DNA from: an uncultured Bacteroidales bacterium
GTDB taxonomy: Bacteria > Bacteroidota > Bacteroidia > Bacteroidales > P3
DNA: 25,519 nucleotides
Direction of reading: 5' to 3'
NCBI GenBank assembly: GCA_937884485.1
Contig: CALGCG010000124.1
Coordinates: 1 to 25,519 of the forward strand
A model generated the notes under the pieces. The model searched no databases. It worked only from the letters and a program-made list of their open reading frames with translations, and was not told the origin of the DNA. The position numbers were made by a program, and so were the translations under genes. Of this stretch, positions 20,314 through 25,519 are shown one piece after another (within the stretch, counting starts at the first letter, position 1; the number at the start of each line of letters is the position of its first letter).

Positions 20314-21686
20314 ACCAACGAATCTTTGAGCTTGTTGGTGTAATCCTCGATCATGTGCATCTTGGTGGGGATCTGGATCTTCTGGGGGCAATGGGTGAGG
20401 CACTCGCCGCAGTCGATGCAATGGTCGGCCTGGCGGAGGCGGTCGATGCTCTGGTCGTAGGAGGTGAGGTAGGCGCGGCGGGCGCGGCGGAACTCCTGCT
20501 GCTCGACGGTGCCCTCGGTGGCGATGTTGCCCTCGGAGAGGCACTTATTGTAGTGGGCGAAGATGCCGGGGATGTCGAGGCCGTAGGGGCAGGGCATGCA
20601 GTACTGGCACGAGGTGCAGGGGATGGCGGGGAAGTGGGCGAACTCGTCGGCCACGCGGTCGAGGAGGGCCAGTTCGTCGGCGCTGAGGGGTTCGGCGGGG
20701 GAGCTGGAGCGGATGTTGTCCTGCAGGTGTTCCATGAGGTTCATGCCGCTGAGGGCGGTCATGATGCGGGGGTACATGCCCAGGTGGCGGAACGACCAGG
20801 AGGCCAGCGAGCGGTTGGGTTCGCGCTCCTTGAGGAGCGAGGCCATGTGGTCGTTGAGGGTGCCGAGGCGGCCGCCGAGGAGGGGCTCCATGATGACGAT
20901 GGGGATCTGGCGCGCGTCGAGGGAGTTATATAGGTGCTCAGCGTTGACGTTCTCTTCCTCAATCTCGTGGGCGTAGTGCCAGTCGACGTAGTTCATCTGT
21001 ATCTGGGCGAAGTCCCAATGGTACTTGTCGTGGAGGGCGACGACCTTGTCGAATTCCTCCTGTACGCCGTGGAACGACCATCCGAGGTTGCGTATGCGTC
21101 CGGCCTCGCGCTCCTTGAGGAGGAAGTCGAGCACGCCGTTGTCGACGAAGCGCTTGTCGAAATCGCCGGGGGCGCCGAAGGAGTGGAGGAGGTAGTAGTC
21201 GATGGTGTCCACGCGGAGTTTCTCGAAGCTCTGGTGGTACATTTTGATGCTGGCCTCGTAGCTCCAGTCGCGGAAGTTGGACATCTTGGTGGCGATGAGC
21301 CATTTGTCGCGCGGATGACGGCTGAGGGCTATGCCCGTGGCCTCCTCGGACATACCCTTGAGGTAGACCGGGGCAGTGTCGAAGTAGTTGACGCCGTGGG
21401 CGATGGCGTAGTCCACCATCTGGTTGATGGCCTCCTGGTCGAGCTTGGCGTCGGGGTTGGAGCGGAGGTCGCCGCCACCTTCGACGGGCAGGCGCATCAT
21501 GCCGAAGCCCAGGAGCGATACCTGGACGCCGTGGGCGTCGGGGCGGAGGGTCATCTTGTCGGTAGGCACCTCGCCGGGGGTGTAGCCCTCGGCGGCGACG
21601 GAGTTGGGGTTGTCGCACCCGGCGGCCATCGCGGCGCCCGCCACGACGGCCCCGGAGAGGCCTTTGAGGAATTGTCGTCTGTCCAT
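20310..21686 (-). CDS. Tat-exported Fe-S aldo/keto reductase
   Basis: The product is 458 aa. The N-terminus MDRRQFLKGLSGAVVAGAAM is a twin-arginine signal, and AAGC at residues 21-24 is a possible lipobox, so it may be a Tat lipoprotein. Residues about 45-330 form an aldo/keto reductase domain with the expected tetrad regions: NYFDTAPVY (Asp, Tyr), WLIATKMS (Lys) and YYLLHSFG (His). The C-terminal third is ferredoxin-like, with CTSCQYCMPCPYG and CIDCGECLTHCP, each able to hold a [4Fe-4S] cluster. Such AKR-ferredoxin proteins are common in anaerobes but their substrates are unknown. The gene leads an overlapping set that includes tatA and tatC, which fits its being a main substrate of this Tat system. 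Confidence 0.93.
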   Translation of the reverse strand: MDRRQFLKGLSGAVVAGAAMAAGCDNPNSVAAEGYTPGEVPTDKMTLRPDAHGVQVSLLGFGMMRLPVEGGGDLRSNPDAKLDQEAINQMVDYAIAHGVNYFDTAPVYLKGMSEEATGIALSRHPRDKWLIATKMSNFRDWSYEASIKMYHQSFEKLRVDTIDYYLLHSFGAPGDFDKRFVDNGVLDFLLKEREAGRIRNLGWSFHGVQEEFDKVVALHDKYHWDFAQIQMNYVDWHYAHEIEEENVNAEHLYNSLDARQIPIVIMEPLLGGRLGTLNDHMASLLKEREPNRSLASWSFRHLGMYPRIMTALSGMNLMEHLQDNIRSSSPAEPLSADELALLDRVADEFAHFPAIPCTSCQYCMPCPYGLDIPGIFAHYNKCLSEGNIATEGTVEQQEFRRARRAYLTSYDQSIDRLRQADHCIDCGECLTHCPQKIQIPTKMHMIEDYTNKLKDSLV

Positions 21687-21698
21687 AACTTATTGATT

Positions 21699-21904
21699 TA
21701 ACGGCGAATTATTCTAATTTGGCAAATTGTCTGTCTCTGATATTCAATTGCAGGCTAATTACGCGAATGCCGCTTGCTTCGCGCGGCAGGTTGGCATGCT
21801 TTCCACGACAACAGGGACAACGAAGGACAACACTCGGAGGCATTCGAGTAATTCGCCTTGAATTGGCCCGCGTAGCTTCGTTTAATTAGCATAATTCGCC
21901 GTTA
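21699..21904. mobile_element. MITE-like fold-back element, about 206 bp, no coding capacity
   Basis: The outer inverted repeats 21699-21719 and 21884-21904 match at 20 of 21 positions (TAACGGCGAATTATTCTAAT on the left). A second, inner pair of 27-bp arms (21745-21771 and 21839-21865) matches at 23 of 27, containing AATTACGCGAATGCC. The arms are built from short ATTCGCG/TAATT-type units. There is no transposase or credible gene. It occupies the whole gap between the reductase start (21686) and the YitT stop (21915). A target-site duplication is not evident by eye. Confidence 0.75.
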
Positions 21905-21914
21905 CTTTAAAACC

Positions 21915-22880
21915 TTATCTCTTGTCGATGATTTCTTTGCGGGCTTTGCGCTTCTTGCCGCTGGACCAGAAGCCGTAGACCTCGCTGACGTTGCCGGCGG
22001 TGGAGAAGGCCTCGATTTTGTTGTCCTTCATCCAGCCGAGGATCTTGCTGAACTCGTCCTTGGTGAGGAGCACCTCGAGCTCGATGCTCTTCTCGCCACT
22101 GTAGCCGCCGGTGACCTCGTAGAGGGTGCAGCCGCGGTGCAGCTCGTTGATGATGTACTGGCGGATGCGCTCGTGCTCCTTGGAGACGATGCAGAGGCGC
22201 TTGTGGTTGTTGAGGGTGGCGGTGAAGTAGTCGACCACGAGGCCGTTGATCCAGGTGCCGATGAGGCCGATGACCACCATGCGGAAGTCGTTGATGAAGA
22301 AGGCGGTGCAGCAGATGACGGCGCCGGCGATGGAGACGGAGGCTCCGATGTCGAAGTGGAGGAACTTGTTGACAATCTTGGCCAGGATGTCGAGGCCGCC
22401 GGTGGAGGCGTTGATGCTGAACATCAGGGCCTGGGAGGCGCTGAGCAGCAGCACGAAGCAGCAGAGGTCGAGCCAGGGGTCGCCCATGACGGAGGGGGTG
22501 CCGGTGACGAGGTTGGCGTTGGCAATGTTCTGCCAGGGGAAGACGGCGTCCCAGAAGTCGGTCAGGGGGCCGAGGATGAGGGCCGTGTAGACGGTCTTGA
22601 AGCCGAACTCGCTGTCGATGAGCAGGAAGGCCATGATGAGCAGGACGATGTTGATGCACATGATCCAGGTGCCGAGGCCTTGACCGCCGGTGAAGATGTT
22701 GGAGAGGACGATGGAGAGACCGGAGATGGTACCGATGATGAGTTTGGAGGGTACGAGGAAGTAGTAGACAGCGGCGGCGGTGACCATCATGCCGAGGGTC
22801 ATGATGATCAGTTCCTTCCAGAATTTCCAGGTGCCGACATATTTGACGGCTTCGTTGACTTTTTCAGAGATGTTACTCAT
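21915..22880 (-). CDS. YitT family membrane protein
   Basis: The product is 321 aa. The N-terminal about 220 residues carry five or six TM helices with the YitT/DUF161 pattern: YYFLVPSKLIIGTISGLSIVL, GLGTWIMCINIVLLIMAF, INASTGGLDILAKIVNKF and GTWINGLVVDY. The C-terminal about 90 residues form the soluble DUF2179 domain (LHRGCTLYEVTGGYSGEKSIE, KDEFSKILGWMKDN), a small PII-like fold. The family has no firmly established function. It lies 49 bp downstream of the polyferredoxin gene in the same direction, so co-transcription is likely. The MITE-like element follows it and may separate it from the Tat genes. Confidence 0.92.
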   Translation of the reverse strand: MSNISEKVNEAVKYVGTWKFWKELIIMTLGMMVTAAAVYYFLVPSKLIIGTISGLSIVLSNIFTGGQGLGTWIMCINIVLLIMAFLLIDSEFGFKTVYTALILGPLTDFWDAVFPWQNIANANLVTGTPSVMGDPWLDLCCFVLLLSASQALMFSINASTGGLDILAKIVNKFLHFDIGASVSIAGAVICCTAFFINDFRMVVIGLIGTWINGLVVDYFTATLNNHKRLCIVSKEHERIRQYIINELHRGCTLYEVTGGYSGEKSIELEVLLTKDEFSKILGWMKDNKIEAFSTAGNVSEVYGFWSSGKKRKARKEIIDKR

Positions 22881-22929
22881 GGGTTGTTACTGTTTTTTTT
22901 TTATTTCTTTATTGTTATATTGTTTATTA

Positions 22930-24333
22930 TCATATTTCAACGTGACGTTCGCGGCCTTCGACGTAGATGGCCGTCACGGGGCGTGCGGGGCAGTAGTACT
23001 CGCAGGCGCCGCAGCCGAGGCAACGGGCCTCGTTGACGGCGGGCTTGCCGTCGACCATGCTGATGGCCGCCGAGGGGCAATGGCGTGCGCAGGCGCCGCA
23101 ACCGATGCAGTTGTCCGGCAGCACCACGGCGTGGCCGATGGAAATGGCGGTCTTCTGCTCGTGGGCGATGGGCTGGATGGCGCCGGTGGGACACACCTCG
23201 CTGCAGCGGGTGCAGGCCGTGCGGCAATAGCCTTGGTCGAAGGCCATGTAGGGCTGGAGGAGGGTGGTGAGGCCCGTGGAGGGGCGCAGGACGTGTTCGG
23301 GGCACTTGCTGACGCAGAGCTGGCAGGCGGTGCAGCGGCTCTCGAAGTTCTTGAGGCTGATGGCACCGGCGGGCTTGAGGGGGAGCTGGCGGTCGGGGAC
23401 CTGCTTGTCCTCGATGACGGCCAGGCCGCCGTCGAGTTTCTGCTCCTGGGCGTGGAGGGTGGCGGCGGCGCCGACGGCCACGGTGGTGGCCACGAACTTG
23501 CGGCGCGAGGGGTCGGAGGGGCTACCGGGTTCTCCGGAGTTTCCGGAGTTTCCGGGGGTTCCGGGTTTGCCGGAGGTTCCGGGTTTGCCGGAGAGGCGGC
23601 CCAGGCTGACGGCGCCCAGCTTGCAGTTGGCCATGCAGGCCCAGCAGTCGACGCAGCGGGAGTGGTCGACGGTGTGGTCGTCGATATTGATGCACATGGC
23701 TTTGCAGCCATGCTCGCACTTGCGGCAGGAGACGCACTTGTCGGCGTCAATTTTGATGCCGAAGAGGCGGAACTTGCTCACCAGGCCCAGCAGCGAGCCC
23801 ACGGGGCAGATGGTGTTGCACCACAGGCGGCCGTACATGAAGCTCATGAGGCCAATGACCACGAGGGTGACGATGGCGACGACCAGCGGCAGGCCCGTGG
23901 AGTGGATGTGGGTCACCATGCGGGCGTAGGCGCTATAGGGGGCTATGAGGGCCGCGATGGAGTTGAGGCCGAAGACCATCAGCAGCACGAAGAGCGCCAG
24001 GACGATGTAGCGCAGCCAGTTGGCGGGCTTGCGGTAGCGGAAGGGGCGCTTCTTGCCGAAGATGAGCTTGTGGAACCAGGTGAAGATGTCCTGGAAGATG
24101 CCCATGGGGCAGACGATGGAACAATAGAGGCGACCGATGAGGAGGGTCACCAGCAGGATGGCCACGACCATCACCACGTTGAGTGCCAGCACGGCAGGCA
24201 GGAACTGCACCTTGGGCATCCAGCCCAGCCAATGGCGCAGCACGGCGCCGTCGGTGGTGTCGAGCAGCAGCGCCGTGATGCAGAAGAGCATCAGCGCGGC
24301 GAGAACGATTCGTACGTATTTGAAATACTTCAT
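22930..24333 (-). CDS. Membrane polyferredoxin (NapH/PceC-like) fused to a second ferredoxin domain behind an internal twin-arginine motif
   Basis: The product is 467 aa. Residues 1-190 hold about five TM helices with two CxxxCP motifs (71-76 and 172-177), as in NapH/NosR/PceC-type electron-transfer proteins. A first ferredoxin domain follows (CVSCRKCEHGC at 200-210, CVDCWACMANC at 227-237). Residues 249-269 are a Gly-x-x collagen-like linker encoded by nonamer repeats. Then DPSRRKFVATTVAVGAAA (residues 274-291) looks like a Tat signal-anchor inside the protein. The second ferredoxin part has four cluster motifs: 334-344, 370-382, CIGCGACARHC (409-419) and CLGCGACEYYC (438-448). I infer a protein that moves electrons across the membrane, with its C-terminal clusters exported by Tat. 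It is likely co-transcribed with the regulator gene upstream. Confidence 0.9.
   Translation of the reverse strand: MKYFKYVRIVLAALMLFCITALLLDTTDGAVLRHWLGWMPKVQFLPAVLALNVVMVVAILLVTLLIGRLYCSIVCPMGIFQDIFTWFHKLIFGKKRPFRYRKPANWLRYIVLALFVLLMVFGLNSIAALIAPYSAYARMVTHIHSTGLPLVVAIVTLVVIGLMSFMYGRLWCNTICPVGSLLGLVSKFRLFGIKIDADKCVSCRKCEHGCKAMCINIDDHTVDHSRCVDCWACMANCKLGAVSLGRLSGKPGTSGKPGTPGNSGNSGEPGSPSDPSRRKFVATTVAVGAAATLHAQEQKLDGGLAVIEDKQVPDRQLPLKPAGAISLKNFESRCTACQLCVSKCPEHVLRPSTGLTTLLQPYMAFDQGYCRTACTRCSEVCPTGAIQPIAHEQKTAISIGHAVVLPDNCIGCGACARHCPSAAISMVDGKPAVNEARCLGCGACEYYCPARPVTAIYVEGRERHVEI
23527..23589 (-). repeat. Seven nonamers encoding a collagen-like linker
   Basis: Seven 9-bp units of plus-strand consensus GGRKTTYCC (for example GGAGTTTCC twice in a row, GGGTTTGCC twice). 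On the minus strand they encode Gly-x-x triplets (GKPGTSGKPGTPGNSGNSGE) between two ferredoxin domains. The unit length is frame-neutral. Confidence 0.9.
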
Positions 24334-24343
24334 TTTCTTATAT

Positions 24344-24365
24344 TTCTAATTCCTGATTTCCTAAT
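24344..24365. repeat. Three 7-8 bp repeats between the regulator and polyferredoxin genes
   Basis: TTCTAAT, TCCTGAT and TTCCTAAT in succession. The last unit contains the stop codon of the regulator gene (24361-24363, minus strand), and the array ends about 10 bp before the polyferredoxin ATG at 24333. Confidence 0.6.
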
Positions 24366-25221
24366 TCTTTTTCAGCATGGCATACACGGCCAGACCGGCC
24401 ACGGACTTGATACCGGTCTTCTTGGTGATGCTCTTGCGATGGGTGTTGACGGTATTGACGGCGATGTTGAGTCTGGCGGCAATCTCCTTGCTGCTGAGGC
24501 CCTGGGCCACCAGCACGAGGACCTCCTGCTCGCGGTCGCTGAGGTCGTAGTCCTCCGGCGGCATGAGGAGCAGCTCCTCAATCATGGCGTGTTTCTCCAG
24601 GTCGCGGCTGAGCTGCATGATGTCGAACACCAGCTCCATCATCTCCTCGTTGAGGCGTTCGCCGGGGATGTACTTGTAGATAATCTGCGTGAGGTCGGAG
24701 AGCTTGTCCTTGATGTTGTCGTGGCTCTTCACGTAGTTCTCGCTGACGGCCTTGCTCAGCGGCTCGCCGTCGGCAAGGTTGCTGACCATATTGGCCAGGT
24801 TGCGCTCCTCGCGGCGCACATGGTCGCGCACCTCGCGGCAGTAGTCGGCGAAATACTTCTTCAGCACGGCAGCACTCTGGTCGCCAGCGCTTTCGGCCAC
24901 ATGGTCGAGGTGGCGCTGCATGTGGGGCAGACGGTCCTCGATGTAGTAGCGGTGGGTGGCCTGCAGGTGCTCCACCACCAGGCGGTGGTCGATGTTGGCC
25001 ACCTCCTCGTCGTCGGGGCGGTAGTCGTCGAAGCTGTATATGTTGCACACCGTCAGGAAGAAATTCTCGTCCACTCCGCGCTCGCGGCACACATCTTTCA
25101 CGCTCTTCTCGCCAAAGCCCAGCGGAATGCCGAAACGCGGCAGCATCAGGATAAGGTCGTAGTTCGACGCTATCATGTCTGCCATCTTCATGCGGCTGGT
25201 AAAAATCGTCCGTTTGCTCAC
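24361..25221 (-). CDS. Hemerythrin-like (RIC/ScdA-type) sensor fused to LuxR-type DNA-binding domain
   Basis: The product is 286 aa and starts with GTG at 25221 (an ATG at 25191 would drop ten residues). Residues 12-60 resemble the ScdA_N/DUF542 domain (MADMIASNYDLILMLPRFGI, then VKDVCRERGVD), but without the usual Cys pair, which is replaced around LGFG. Residues about 75-220 are a four-helix hemerythrin domain with ligand candidates His85/His90, His134, Glu138, His167, His211 and Glu215; the spacing follows the di-iron RIC/YtfE pattern. Residues 224-286 are a LuxR/GerE HTH (LSDREQEVLVLVAQGLSSKE, then NTVNTHRKSITKKTG). It is predicted to sense NO, O2 or oxidants through di-iron and regulate transcription, plausibly of the Fe-S genes beside it. 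I recall similar uncharacterised proteins in Bacteroides. Confidence 0.88.
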   Translation of the reverse strand: MSKRTIFTSRMKMADMIASNYDLILMLPRFGIPLGFGEKSVKDVCRERGVDENFFLTVCNIYSFDDYRPDDEEVANIDHRLVVEHLQATHRYYIEDRLPHMQRHLDHVAESAGDQSAAVLKKYFADYCREVRDHVRREERNLANMVSNLADGEPLSKAVSENYVKSHDNIKDKLSDLTQIIYKYIPGERLNEEMMELVFDIMQLSRDLEKHAMIEELLLMPPEDYDLSDREQEVLVLVAQGLSSKEIAARLNIAVNTVNTHRKSITKKTGIKSVAGLAVYAMLKKN

Positions 25222-25236
25222 AATATTAATATATTA

Positions 25237-25255
25237 GAAGGCGAACGACGCCTTC
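25237..25255 (-). promoter_or_regulatory. Hairpin in the leader of the hemerythrin-LuxR gene
   Basis: GAAGGCG, a 5-nt loop, CGCCTTC: a perfect 7-bp stem inside the predicted leader of about 42 nt, ending about 16 bp before the GTG start. It could be an operator-like dyad or an mRNA structure affecting translation. Confidence 0.45.
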
Positions 25256-25266
25256 GGTTCGGTTTG

Positions 25267-25274
25267 CAAAAATA
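25267..25274 (-). promoter_or_regulatory. Bacteroidota -7 box for the hemerythrin-LuxR gene
   Basis: TATTTTTG on the minus strand, about 46 bp before the GTG. It faces away from the promoter of the glycosidase gene; the two -7 boxes are about 51 bp apart. Confidence 0.65.
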
Positions 25275-25325
25275 CAAAAAAAAACTGGTCCTCGGGAAAG
25301 TTTTTTCCATTTTTGGATTTTTTGC

Positions 25326-25333
25326 TATCTTTG
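25326..25333 (+). promoter_or_regulatory. Bacteroidota -7 box immediately before the GH3 gene start
   Basis: TATCTTTG ends only 4 bp before the ATG at 25338. If it is used, transcription would begin at or within a base or two of the start codon, predicting a leaderless mRNA. No perfect -33 element is seen; a T-run occurs at the right spacing. Confidence 0.6.
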
Positions 25334-25337
25334 CAGT

Positions 25338-25519
25338 ATGAAAGGCAGACTCCTCTACATAGCGACAGTACTGATACTGACATCGTTCCGCCCCGTTTTG
25401 GCGCAGACTTTCCCTTGGCAGGACACCACCCTCAGCCTCGACTCCAGGGTGGAATGGCTCGTGCAGCACCTGACCGTCGACGAGAAGCTGAGCCTCATGG
25501 TGCACCAGAACCCCGCCAT
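25338..25519 (+). CDS. Glycoside hydrolase family 3 (beta-glucosidase/xylosidase type), 5' part only
   Basis: Only the first 60 codons are in the window; the frame is open to the edge. A signal peptide MKGRLLYIATVLILTSFRPVLAQ is followed by TFPWQDTTLSLDSRVEWLVQ and HLTVDEKLSLMVHQNPA. The P-[WF]-x-D-x-x-L...R-x-x-x-L-[VI]-x-x-[LM]-T-x-[ED]-E-K pattern is the characteristic N-terminus of secreted GH3 beta-glucosidases and beta-xylosidases in Bacteroidota. The catalytic residues are beyond the window end, so the substrate cannot be judged. It is divergent from the hemerythrin-LuxR gene. Confidence 0.85.
   Translation, partial: MKGRLLYIATVLILTSFRPVLAQTFPWQDTTLSLDSRVEWLVQHLTVDEKLSLMVHQNPA

Noticed and set aside
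20314..20544. Upstream extension of the 99-aa gene
   Set aside because: The extension lies over the ferredoxin-coding end of the reductase and gives Arg/Pro/His-rich nonsense; the ATGA overlap at 20313 fixes the start.
22780..25341. Very long open frame on the + strand opposite the YitT, polyferredoxin and regulator genes
   Set aside because: It is antisense to three well-supported genes and has the low-complexity Gly/Ala/Val/His/Asp composition expected of a mirror frame in GC-rich DNA.
1..25519. tRNA, rRNA or riboswitch
   Set aside because: I looked in the intergenic gaps on both strands and saw no cloverleaf, rRNA-like or recognisable aptamer sequence.

Overview
This is a GC-rich chromosomal stretch that I read as coming from a Bacteroidales/Bacteroidota bacterium, probably an uncultured gut-type lineage. 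The evidence is Bacteroidota-style promoters (TAnnTTTG at -7, sometimes TTTG at -33), a type IX secretion (Por) C-terminal sorting domain, a FISUMP-type lipoprotein, LAAC/FASC-type lipoboxes, a TonB-C-domain protein, a minimal TatAC without TatB, and A-rich leaders mostly lacking Shine-Dalgarno sequences. I cannot name the genus. I see 28 genes (the last one cut by the window end) and no rRNA, tRNA, CRISPR array or complete transposase gene.

Layout. 118-1974: etfBA, ended by a strong bidirectional terminator. 2080-5302: a FISUMP lipoprotein, a small YjdJ-type acetyltransferase, a lipoprotein overlapping a RimJ/L-type acetyltransferase, and a two-TM PH-like protein. 5410-10263: a rhodanese lipoprotein, a MalY/PatB C-S lyase, a TonB-C protein and a CarboxypepD-reg outer-membrane-type protein, all on the + strand. 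10260-11898 (-): a glycosyltransferase and a YqaA/DedA protein. 11977-13742 (+): a GNAT-HD fusion and a DUF456 membrane protein. 13746-16926 (-): apt, an AtoE-type short-chain fatty acid transporter and an alkaline phosphatase lipoprotein. 17152-18183 (+): an AT-rich T9SS cargo gene. 18488-25221 (-): a secreted hypothetical protein, then a redox/Tat region. In transcription order that region is a hemerythrin-LuxR regulator, a six-cluster membrane polyferredoxin with an internal twin-arginine motif, a YitT protein, a MITE-like fold-back element, a Tat-signal Fe-S aldo/keto reductase, a 99-aa two-TM protein, tatA and tatC. A GH3 glycosidase begins at 25338 (+).

Two things stand out. First, the 19106-25221 redox/Tat region puts a predicted di-iron (NO/O2-type) sensor-regulator beside two Fe-S proteins that each carry twin-arginine motifs and the Tat translocase itself; part of it is joined by 4-bp ATGA overlaps. 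Second, the window is pervaded by short repeats that occur both between and inside genes. One kind is tandem arrays of 7-, 8- or 9-bp units, often running from the stop codon of one gene to the start of the next. The other kind is palindromes (7-bp stem/3-nt loop units and about 100-bp fold-back elements). At least nine coding sequences contain such a repeat in frame as a peptide insert, including malY (two), the GNAT-HD gene (two), a CarboxypepD-reg protein (two), the polyferredoxin and the AtoE transporter. This resembles the Rickettsia palindromic element and cyanobacterial heptanucleotide repeat phenomena, but here both behaviours are mixed in one genome.
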